DNA of 64,000 bases from Flavobacterium piscisymbiosum (GTDB lineage Bacteria; Bacteroidota; Bacteroidia; Flavobacteriales; Flavobacteriaceae). The stretch covers positions 2,418,001-2,482,000 of the forward strand of contig NZ_JAJJMM010000001.1 in the NCBI RefSeq assembly GCF_020905295.1. Direction: 5' to 3'. Both the position numbers and the translations under genes were made by a program. The notes beneath the pieces were generated by a model. The model saw nothing but the letters and a program-made list of their open reading frames with translations. It was not told where the DNA came from and did no database searches. Positions 57,663 to 64,000 of this stretch are shown here, piece by piece (position 1 is the stretch's first letter; the number at the start of each line of letters is the position of its first letter).

Positions 57663-58844
57663 TTATTTGATACGTTTTAAAATTTCATCTTTATTATTAG
57701 GTTTAAAAGAAGCTCCGGCGCAACGCATTACGGCATCAAAACCATAACGGCTTTTCATTTTATCCATCGCGGCATATAGTGATAACATTTCCTCGGTATC
57801 TTCAAACAGATTAATTTGATATGTTCCCCGAACCAATCCGCTAAAGCGAATACCAATCAAACGCAATCGCATTCGACGCTGGTAGACTTTTTCAAATAGT
57901 TCCATCACATTTTTGGTCAGGATATGATCTGCTGAAGTATAAGCGATTTTACATTGTTTGGTTTCGGTATCAAAATTGGCGTAGCGAATTTTAACCGTAA
58001 TGGTCGAGGTTAACCATTGCTCAGATCGCAATTGAAAAGCCAGTTTTTCGACCATTCCAATCAATATCGATTTTAGCATGATAATATCGATTGTGTCCTG
58101 AGAAAAAGTATGTTCGGTAGAAATTGATTTTCTTTCGGTGTAAGGTTCTACAGGCGTATGATCTATTCCGTTGGCTTTTTTCCAGATGTCCAGACCGTTT
58201 TTACCAATCATTTGTTGTAAAACTTCGGGAGGCATTTCAGATAAAGTCTGAATTTTTCGAACACCAATTCGGGATAAAAGCTGAAAAGTGACATTCCCCA
58301 CCATAGGTATTTTCTGTATCGACAACGGATTCAAAAAAGACTGTACATTGCCTTCCGGAATTTCTAAATTTCCTTTTGGTTTTCCTTCTCCAGTGGCAAT
58401 TTTAGAAACAGTTTTGTTAACAGATAATGAAAAACTAATAGGCAATCCTGTTTCTTTAATTACAGATTGGGCCAATTCATCTGTCCATTTATAACTACCG
58501 TGAAATTTGTCCATTCCGGTAATATCAAGATAAAATTCATCGATGCTCGCTTTTTCCATTATCGGTGCTTTTTCCTGAATCACTTGCGTAACATCATGTG
58601 ACAATCGAGAATATAATTCCATATCGCCTTTGATAATTTTGGCTTGCGGACAAAGTTTCATCGCCATGTGAATAGGCATCGCAGAGCGTACTCCAAATTT
58701 TCTGGCTTCATACGAACATGAGGCTACAACACCACGATCGCCACCGCCAATAATAAGCGGAATACCACTTAATTCTGAGTTGGTTAGTCTCTCGCAGGAT
58801 ACAAAAAAGGTATCCAAATCCATGTGTACAATTGCCCTTGCCAT
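57663..58844 (-). CDS. dinB: Y-family DNA polymerase (DinB/Pol IV type)
   Basis: A 393-residue Y-family polymerase. Catalytic acids D9 (HMDLDTFF) and D102/E103 (SIDEFYLD) are all present, so it is an active polymerase and not an ImuB-type accessory. The thumb helix-hairpin-helix contains IPMVGNVTFQLLSRIGV. QINLF at 343-347 fits a sliding-clamp-binding motif. It is the first gene of an operon with the DnaE-like polymerase and is divergent from the S24 repressor across 85 bases. Confidence 0.92.
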   Translation of the reverse strand: MARAIVHMDLDTFFVSCERLTNSELSGIPLIIGGGDRGVVASCSYEARKFGVRSAMPIHMAMKLCPQAKIIKGDMELYSRLSHDVTQVIQEKAPIMEKASIDEFYLDITGMDKFHGSYKWTDELAQSVIKETGLPISFSLSVNKTVSKIATGEGKPKGNLEIPEGNVQSFLNPLSIQKIPMVGNVTFQLLSRIGVRKIQTLSEMPPEVLQQMIGKNGLDIWKKANGIDHTPVEPYTERKSISTEHTFSQDTIDIIMLKSILIGMVEKLAFQLRSEQWLTSTITVKIRYANFDTETKQCKIAYTSADHILTKNVMELFEKVYQRRMRLRLIGIRFSGLVRGTYQINLFEDTEEMLSLYAAMDKMKSRYGFDAVMRCAGASFKPNNKDEILKRIK

Positions 58845-58864
58845 TTCCTTGTTTTTGTATGAAA

Positions 58865-58872
58865 CAAAATTA
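58865..58872 (-). promoter_or_regulatory. candidate dinB-dnaE promoter, -7 element
   Basis: The minus strand reads TAATTTTG about 20 bases before the dinB ATG. A -33 element was not clear. Confidence 0.4.
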
Positions 58873-58895
58873 GTACAGATGATAACATTTTTTTG

Positions 58896-58924
58896 TATAT
58901 TTGTTGTTCCAAATTATAACAAAT
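58896..58924. promoter_or_regulatory. repressor -7 element overlapping a palindromic candidate operator
   Basis: TATATTTG (58896-58903) is a good + strand -7 element. ATTTGTT (58899-58905) and AACAAAT (58918-58924) form an inverted repeat with a 12-base spacer that overlaps it and ends 5 bases before the repressor start codon. Binding there could repress the repressor gene itself and the divergent polymerase genes. Confidence 0.45.
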
Positions 58925-58929
58925 TAATT

Positions 58930-59703
58930 ATGTCCTTATTTTCAGATAACATCAGAGCATTGAGGGTTAAGCATAAAATATCTCAGGAGAAATTAGCTGA
59001 AAACCTTAGAATTACCCGAGGAAGATACGTTAAATACGAAGATGGAACCTCCGAAGCGCCATACGATATCTTAAAGCAGATTGCTTTATATTTTCATATG
59101 AGTATTGACTTATTATTGTCTGTCGACATACGAAAGATACACATTGAAAACCTGATAAAATTAGAAGGCAATCGACTTATCTTACCTATACAAGTAGATA
59201 GTTTTGGGGAGAATTATATCGAAATTGTATCTCAAAAAGCAAAAGCAGGATATCTAAACGGATATGCTGATCCGGAATATATTGAAAGTCTGCAACAAGT
59301 TTCGCTTCCGTTTTTAGGACCGGGAAAACACCGCGGATTTCCTGTAGAAGGTGATTCGATGCCGCCACATGAAGACGGATCTATTATTATTGGCCGTTAT
59401 GTCGAAAGGTTGGGAGAGGTTATGGATGGTAGAACCTATATCCTGATTACCAAAAATGAAGGAATGGTCTACAAACGTCTCAACAAAAACAAAAAGAATG
59501 CGTTGGTTTTGGAATCAGACAATCGTTTTTATCCGAATTATGAAGTGAAAGCATCGGATATTTTAGAAATCTGGGAGTACGAATGCAGCATCGGACGCAG
59601 CGATAAACGCCATGAACAAACAGAATCTCAAAGTATGAAAGATTTGCTTCTGGAAGTTAAAAGAGAAGTGATGGAAATTAAGAATAATACTTCGAATACT
59701 TAG
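58930..59703 (+). CDS. LexA/CI-like self-cleaving transcriptional repressor (HTH + S24)
   Basis: A 257-residue regulator starting MSLFSDNIRALRVK. Residues 6-62 form an XRE-type helix-turn-helix (ISQEKLAENLRITRGRYVKYE). Residues 100-220 form an S24 peptidase domain: cleavage-type A106-G107 in QKAKAGY, nucleophile S143 in EGDSMPP and general base K182 in MVYKRLN. A charged C-terminal tail follows. This is the domain order of LexA and phage CI proteins that cleave themselves on RecA filaments. Being divergent from dinB-dnaE, it is the obvious candidate to control them in a damage response. Upstream in-frame codons to 58780 overlap dinB and are not used. Confidence 0.88.
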   Translation: MSLFSDNIRALRVKHKISQEKLAENLRITRGRYVKYEDGTSEAPYDILKQIALYFHMSIDLLLSVDIRKIHIENLIKLEGNRLILPIQVDSFGENYIEIVSQKAKAGYLNGYADPEYIESLQQVSLPFLGPGKHRGFPVEGDSMPPHEDGSIIIGRYVERLGEVMDGRTYILITKNEGMVYKRLNKNKKNALVLESDNRFYPNYEVKASDILEIWEYECSIGRSDKRHEQTESQSMKDLLLEVKREVMEIKNNTSNT

Positions 59704-59741
59704 AAACTCTGGAAATGAAAATTTGTATTTTGAAGCCTGAA

Positions 59742-59807
59742 TGTCAGTCTGAGCGGAGTCGAAGACCTTCTGTGGTATAAAGCCCTTCGACTCCGCTCAG
59801 GGTGACA
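59742..59807. repeat. long inverted repeat of the CCTTCGACTCCGCTCAG type
   Basis: CTGAGCGGAGTCGAAG and CTTCGACTCCGCTCAG are perfect 16-base arms, extended outward by TGTCA/TGACA, around a loop of about 20 bases. The motif is widespread in Bacteroidota genomes. It lies between the convergent repressor and PAP2 genes and may also terminate transcription. Confidence 0.85.
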
Positions 59808-59825
59808 ATAGCAATGAAAAAAAAT

Positions 59826-60590
59826 CTAAAAAACCTTCACAAAACCCAACCCATATTGTTTGCCATTATAAAAAGGCATTACCATAGAAGTTGAATTACT
59901 TTCAGAAGATGATTTGAAAAGTTTTTTAGTGATATAAGGATTCATCCAATATGCCAGTTTAGTGCTCAAAATCCCGATTCCGGCTCCGGCAACAACATCT
60001 GTTAGCCAATGGCGATTGTTGTAAATTCTAAATAATCCCGTTCCCGTTGCTACAGCATAGCCTGCGATTCCGTACCAAATCGATTTGTCTTTGTATTCCT
60101 GCCATAAAAATTCAGCTCCGGCAAAAGCAGTTGCCGTATGTCCTGAAGGGAAAGAGTTGTTCGAACTTCCATCCGGTCGCTCTTCGTGTACAATCGATTT
60201 TAAACCCAAAACGGTTGTCGCCATAATAGCGTACGATGTCACAAATATCACAGATCGATCCCGCATATTATTCTTGCCTTTTACACCAAAAGCATTCAAA
60301 ACATAAACCGAAGCTGCAGGTGCGTATTGAGAGAAATCATCAATCGTAATCTTCTCGTCAATATCTTCAGTAACTTCTGATTTAATTTGATGATTAAAAC
60401 TTAAGAGCTGATCATTTCCAATTCCAATAACGCCGTATCCAATTAATACTCCCGGAATAATTAATTGTTTGTAATTGAATTTTAAATGGCTTTTTGAAGT
60501 ACTGTCAATTTTGGTTATCGAATCATTTTGCTGTGCATTTACAGAAAACAATCCGAATAGAAATACCAGAGAAATCGTTTTGTAAAACAT
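59826..60590 (-). CDS. membrane/exported PAP2-family phosphatase
   Basis: A 254-residue protein with an N-terminal signal (FYKTISLVFLFGLFSVNAQ). The three PAP2 motifs are present: K-SIVHEE-RP, SFPSGHTATAF and the RIYNNRHWLTDVVAG block with catalytic His and Asp. These enzymes dephosphorylate lipid phosphates such as undecaprenyl pyrophosphate or phosphatidic acid on the outer side of the membrane; the substrate cannot be told. The inverted repeat at 60593-60625 lies immediately before the start codon. Confidence 0.9.
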   Translation of the reverse strand: MFYKTISLVFLFGLFSVNAQQNDSITKIDSTSKSHLKFNYKQLIIPGVLIGYGVIGIGNDQLLSFNHQIKSEVTEDIDEKITIDDFSQYAPAASVYVLNAFGVKGKNNMRDRSVIFVTSYAIMATTVLGLKSIVHEERPDGSSNNSFPSGHTATAFAGAEFLWQEYKDKSIWYGIAGYAVATGTGLFRIYNNRHWLTDVVAGAGIGILSTKLAYWMNPYITKKLFKSSSESNSTSMVMPFYNGKQYGLGFVKVF

Positions 60591-60592
60591 CT

Positions 60593-60625
60593 TTCGTTAT
60601 TGTTATAAGTTGCAATAATAACGAA
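60593..60625. promoter_or_regulatory. inverted repeat next to the PAP2 start codon
   Basis: TTCGTTATT and AATAACGAA are perfect 9-base arms separated by 15 bases, beginning 3 bases upstream of the PAP2 ATG. It could be an operator or a hairpin in the mRNA leader. Confidence 0.4.
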
Positions 60626-60776
60626 TGTTCGATTCCGGTATTTTGGGCTTAATTGAACCTTAAGCGAATATTAATCAGTTGGTTTTAAATGGAGTAGTTA
60701 TATTAAGATTCGCTAAATATTAGAGGATAAAATATTCAATATCAATTGAAATAAAAATATTTTTTTCAATTAAATG

Positions 60777-60983
60777 TGTAGTCCCTACGGGACAAACATA
60801 TCGGCTGTAAATTTTTTCTACCAATATATAATCTCTCCGAGATATTACTCCGTTAATAGTTAAATATTGGTAAAAAAAAAGAAATATTTATGTTATATAA
60901 TCCCTTTGAGATATACTCCATTAGAAGTTAAATGTTGGCAGAAAAATAATCACGACAAGTAAAAATGTCCCGTAGGGACTACA
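60777..60983. repeat. 207-bp element with 18-bp perfect terminal inverted repeats
   Basis: TGTAGTCCCTACGGGACA (60777-60794) is exactly inverted at 60966-60983. The interior has no reading frame of note. Further short units of the same style follow to about 61080 (ATTCCGTAGGAATGA, AACGGATTTTAATCCGTT, ATTCCGTAGGAACGAC). Together these fill most of the 683-base gap between the PAP2 and kinase genes (60591-61273). Confidence 0.8.
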
Positions 60984-61092
60984 TAAAATTCCGTAGGAAT
61001 GATTTATATTGTAGCAACGGATTTTAATCCGTTGAAAATTAGATTTATAAATTTTTAAAATTCCGTAGGAACGACCTGTTTTATGCGGAACC

Positions 61093-61297
61093 GGATTAAT
61101 CCCGAAGCTTCGGGACAGCCCTACAATATTGGTCGAGCCTCCGGCTCTTTTTTATACTTTCAACGGAAACCAAAAAAAACCCTTTTAATCTGTGAAATCT
61201 GTGGCGAAAAAACTGGATTAATCCCGAAGCTTCGGGACAGCCCTACAATATTGGTCGAGCCTCTGGCTCTTTTTTATACTTTCAACGAAAACCAAAA
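61093..61297. repeat. 83-bp direct repeat, two copies, one overlapping the kinase 3' end
   Basis: Copies at 61093-61175 and 61215-61297 differ at only two positions. Each contains the palindrome CCCGAAGCTTCGGG and a GAGCC/GGCTC hairpin with a T run. The second copy includes the last eight codons of the histidine kinase; the first carries a relic of the same codons (FWFPLKV-stop instead of FWFSLKV-stop on the minus strand). Confidence 0.85.
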
Positions 61298-62995
61298 CGT
61301 ACTTCCCAAACCTAAATTACTTTCTACACCAATAACTCCATTTTGGGCTTCGATAAATTCTTTGCTAATGGCTAAACCTAATCCGGTTCCTGATTTCTGA
61401 CTACCGGGAATCTTAAAATATTTATCAAAAATCTTGTCTTTGAATCGTGCTTCAATTCCTTTTCCGGTATCTATCACCTGAAATACTATCTGATCCTTTT
61501 CTTCTTTTAATTTGATGATAATTGTACTTTTTTCAGACGAATAAGTGATGGCATTCGCAAGATAATTAATCAAAACCCAGCCTGTTTTTTCGCTGTCGGC
61601 TTTTACATTTTGTAAATTTTCATCAGCATCAATAACCAATTTAATTTGTTTTTGATCGGCCTGAACTTTTACCGCTTCAACAGCATAATTTACAATAGCA
61701 TATGGATTGCTTTTTTCAATATTCAGCTGAATATTTCCGGTTTCCAGTTGTGACAAATTCAGCAATTCGCCCGTGATTTTCAATAAACGCTGACTGTCAT
61801 CTTTAATACTTTCGACCAATTGTTTTTGATCGTCGTTCATGTCGCCTGTTTTATTGTTTTGAAGCAATTGAAGACTCAGTTTTATAGAAGCAATTGGCGT
61901 TTTTAATTCGTGTGAAACCGTGGCAATAAAATTAGTTTTCGCAAAATCCAGTTCTTTAAATAAAGTAATATTTCGCAGAATAATGACATCACCAATATTG
62001 ATTTCCTTTTCTTCACCCGTTGGAGTTATCGTGATATTAATTGTCTCTTTATCAAAATAACTTTCTTTACCATGAGCGAAAATTTTCATAGGTTGTTTTT
62101 TATGAGAATCAGTTGCTAATTCTTTCAAAATCAAAGAACGAATCAAATCATTTGATAAGGCTAGAGTAGAAGCCGATTTTCCGATAACATCCTCAGATTT
62201 CATCCCGATTATTTTCAGTGCTTCATCATTCACAAATAAAATAATGCCTTCGTTATCCAGCCCAATAATAGGATCGTGCATATTATTGATCAGCGTTTCC
62301 AGTCGTTTCTTTTCAAAGAATAATTTGTACAAATTACTATTATTGTATTCCTGAAGTTTTTGCGCCATTGTATTAAACGATTTTGCGAGATCTCCATATT
62401 CGTTATGATTGGTAAAATGTACCCTTTCCGAATAATTTTTATTCGCAATCTCCTTAATACTCTGGGTTAATTCCTTAATTGGATTGGCAATATTATTGGG
62501 TAAATTTACCAGTAAATTAAAGGCAATCAAAAAACATAAAGTGCCCACAATGGCAATCCATAAATTAGCAGTTTCGGCGGTATGTTTGGCGATATCACTT
62601 TTCTGTTTTATGGCATCGAGATTGAGTTTCATGATCGCAAAAATATCCTGTCTGATTTGCATTTTTAGAGCTTCATTAGAACCATTTTTTTCTAAAAGAG
62701 AAAAGCTTTTTTCAAGACTGGCTGTAGCTTCTTTTTCTCCGGGTTCAGTAACATTTTGTGTTTGTTTCTCCAGATAGTCTTTAAAAGTCTGAAGATTATT
62801 ATCCGTATTCATTTTAATTTCATCCAAAGACAAAATCATATTTCTGGAATATTCAAGCGTATTATAATTCGCTTTCAGAATATTCTCCGTGTCTGCTTTT
62901 ATCAAAAAAACAGAATATCCACTCACTAACGAAAGTATGATTATCATTAAAAATAACAATCCAACTCCCAGATTCAATTTCGTTTTAATTCTCAT
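61274..62995 (-). CDS. HAMP-PAS sensor histidine kinase, probable kinase partner of KdpD
   Basis: A 573-residue kinase. TM1 is at about residues 9-31, a helical periplasmic domain follows, and TM2 is at about 145-167, then HAMP (NPIKELTQSIKEIANKNYSE). A PAS domain (INNMHDPIIGLDNEGIILFVN) precedes HisKA (IATVSHELKTPIASIK) and HATPase_c (VIDTGKGIEARF, SGTGLGLAISKE). The gene follows the kinase-less KdpD on the same strand. In Bacteroidota this pair appears to replace the single large KdpD of E. coli. The cognate KdpE-like regulator is not in the window. The 3' end is embedded in a repeat copy. Confidence 0.9.
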   Translation of the reverse strand: MRIKTKLNLGVGLLFLMIIILSLVSGYSVFLIKADTENILKANYNTLEYSRNMILSLDEIKMNTDNNLQTFKDYLEKQTQNVTEPGEKEATASLEKSFSLLEKNGSNEALKMQIRQDIFAIMKLNLDAIKQKSDIAKHTAETANLWIAIVGTLCFLIAFNLLVNLPNNIANPIKELTQSIKEIANKNYSERVHFTNHNEYGDLAKSFNTMAQKLQEYNNSNLYKLFFEKKRLETLINNMHDPIIGLDNEGIILFVNDEALKIIGMKSEDVIGKSASTLALSNDLIRSLILKELATDSHKKQPMKIFAHGKESYFDKETINITITPTGEEKEINIGDVIILRNITLFKELDFAKTNFIATVSHELKTPIASIKLSLQLLQNNKTGDMNDDQKQLVESIKDDSQRLLKITGELLNLSQLETGNIQLNIEKSNPYAIVNYAVEAVKVQADQKQIKLVIDADENLQNVKADSEKTGWVLINYLANAITYSSEKSTIIIKLKEEKDQIVFQVIDTGKGIEARFKDKIFDKYFKIPGSQKSGTGLGLAISKEFIEAQNGVIGVESNLGLGSTFWFSLKV

Positions 62996-63028
62996 GATGT
63001 TTATTTTAAAAACATTTTATTTTTTTTT

Positions 63029-63166
63029 TGAACCATATAAGTTATATAAGATAATATAAGGGGATGCATAATTAAGGAAAGGTTAAAAACTTTAGCGAAC
63101 TTAGCGTAAACCTTTGCGTTCTTTGCGGTTAAATTTTAAATGAACTTATATAATTTATATGGTTTA
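63029..63166. repeat. 138-bp element with terminal inverted repeats of about 20 bp
   Basis: AACCATATAAGTTATATAAG (63031-63050) and CTTATATAATTTATATGGTT (63145-63164) match inverted at 19 of 20 bases, and the similarity extends outward. The interior includes TTAGCGTAAACCTTTGCG and TTCTTTGCGGTTAAA, which are recurrent motifs in Flavobacterium spacers. It fills the spacer between kdpD and the kinase gene. Confidence 0.75.
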
Positions 63167-63190
63167 AAACGACTATTATGGTAAAAAAAA

Positions 63191-64000
63191 TTACGACAAA
63201 ATAACAAGGTCTACATTCGATAAAGACAAGCTATTTAATAAGCGTCTGAAAATCGTTGTAGACAAAATTACTTTAAATAAATTCAAATGCGGTTTTCCGA
63301 TGCAAACAGTTGTAATATGTTTTTCTTCAACCGCCATCAAAATAGCATTCGCAATATTTTTATTTTCTAATTTAATAACTTCTGCACCCAATTGCACGGC
63401 CAGCTTAAAATTATTAATCAAATGACGTTGCTTGTCCAATGCAATTTTAGTGCTGCTTTCTTTAGGTGTTTCTACATACAAAACATACCAGGAGCCGTTG
63501 TAATAACTCGCCAAACGAGCCGCTTTTCTAATCACAATTTTAGCCGTTTTATCATTACTGCTAATACAGGCCAATAATTTTTCATGTCTTAAAGCATGCA
63601 AATTAGGGACTTCGCTTTCCACTTTTCGAACCACCTGACTTGCTACTTCTTTCAAAGCCAATTCTCTCAATTGAAGAATCTGATCCGATTTAAAAAAGTT
63701 GGTCAAAGCGGTCTGAATTTTGTCGGGCGTATAAATTTTTCCTTCTTTCAAACGTGCAATCAAATCTTCAGCTGTCAAATCGATATTCACCACTTCATCT
63801 GCCAATCGCAAAACATTATCCGGAATGCGTTCCTGAACGTCAATATTGGTAATGCGTTTTACATCTTCATTCAGACTCTCAATATGCTGAATATTCACTG
63901 CCGAAATCACATTGATTCCCGCTTCCAGAATCTCAAGAACATCTTGCCAGCGTTTCTCATTTTTGCTTCCTTCAACATTCGTGTGTGCCAGTTCATCAAC
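63191..64000 (-). CDS. kdpD: KdpD-like K+ sensor without kinase domain (5' end beyond window)
   Basis: The visible 269 residues begin inside the KdpD sensor domain: VDELAHTNVEGSKNEKRWQD is a KdpD signature, followed by VLEILEAGINVISAVNIQH and VVNIDLTAEDLIARLKEGKIY. A universal-stress-like domain follows (KLLACISSNDKTAKIVIRKA ... LGAEVIKLENKNIANAIL ... VCIGKPHLNLFK). The protein then stops, with no transmembrane helices, GAF or kinase domain. The stop context shows no remnant of the missing part, so this is a compact architecture and not a frameshift. The adjacent HAMP-PAS kinase presumably supplies phosphorylation. kdpABC would be expected beyond position 64000. Confidence 0.88.
   Translation of the reverse strand, partial: VDELAHTNVEGSKNEKRWQDVLEILEAGINVISAVNIQHIESLNEDVKRITNIDVQERIPDNVLRLADEVVNIDLTAEDLIARLKEGKIYTPDKIQTALTNFFKSDQILQLRELALKEVASQVVRKVESEVPNLHALRHEKLLACISSNDKTAKIVIRKAARLASYYNGSWYVLYVETPKESSTKIALDKQRHLINNFKLAVQLGAEVIKLENKNIANAILMAVEEKHITTVCIGKPHLNLFKVILSTTIFRRLLNSLSLSNVDLVILS

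Noticed and set aside
58780..58929. Extended N-terminus for the S24 repressor
   Set aside because: It overlaps dinB on the other strand and the promoter region; the HTH begins right after the ATG at 58930.
61083..61400. 105-codon + strand reading frame
   Set aside because: It runs through the 83-bp repeats and antisense to the kinase 3' end, with no family resemblance.
63191..63250. Frameshift or truncation of kdpD
   Set aside because: No kinase, GAF or transmembrane remnants follow the stop in any frame, and a separate complete kinase gene is present.

Overview
The window is a chromosomal segment of a Bacteroidota bacterium, almost certainly a Flavobacterium. The evidence is the low GC content, A-rich start regions without Shine-Dalgarno sequences, TAnnTTTG-type -7 promoter elements, the gene content (XrtN/MSEP-CTERM, DUF3467, DUF4280) and many short dispersed repeats of the kind common in Flavobacterium intergenic regions. 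No replication origin, prophage, transposase or CRISPR array was seen.

Positions 1-16020 form the translation/transcription core on the + strand: the 3' end of an acyl-CoA dehydrogenase gene, rpsU, a XerC-like recombinase, hpf, tRNA-Thr/Tyr/Thr, tuf, tRNA-Trp, secE, nusG, rplK, rplA, rplJ, rplL, rpoB, rpoC and a DUF3467 gene. rpsU alone carries a perfect Shine-Dalgarno sequence. Positions 16080-23985 (- strand) are an accessory island that interrupts this conserved neighbourhood. It holds a 1436-residue DUF4280 (PAAR-like) effector with C-terminal peptidoglycan hydrolase modules and a lipoprotein that is a likely immunity protein. These are followed by a displaced C-terminal effector cassette lacking the spike, then a second, paralogous lipoprotein. 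I regard this as the most interesting system here: a polymorphic-toxin locus with one live and one orphan cassette.

Positions 24663-35544 hold a Cys-motif membrane protein, prfC, a GH13 amylase lipoprotein, a SurA-like isomerase, a MoxR ATPase and a dedicated exosortase N with its single VIT-domain substrate, translationally coupled. Positions 35989-44942 carry two unrelated aconitases in tandem, a kelch protein and a LysM-NlpC/P60 hydrolase. Positions 44953-50646 carry a histidine kinase/response regulator pair, three poorly known small proteins and an amino-acid permease.

Positions 50921-59703 are largely a DNA-repair island: a DUF1810 protein, AlkB-like dioxygenase, exonuclease III, an exonuclease/GIY-YIG fusion, and a damage-tolerance cassette of DnaE-like polymerase plus DinB divergent from a self-cleaving S24 repressor. 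Positions 59826-64000 hold a PAP2 phosphatase, a dense patch of repeats, a HAMP/PAS histidine kinase and a KdpD that ends without a kinase domain, so that K+ sensing and kinase activity appear to be split between two genes.
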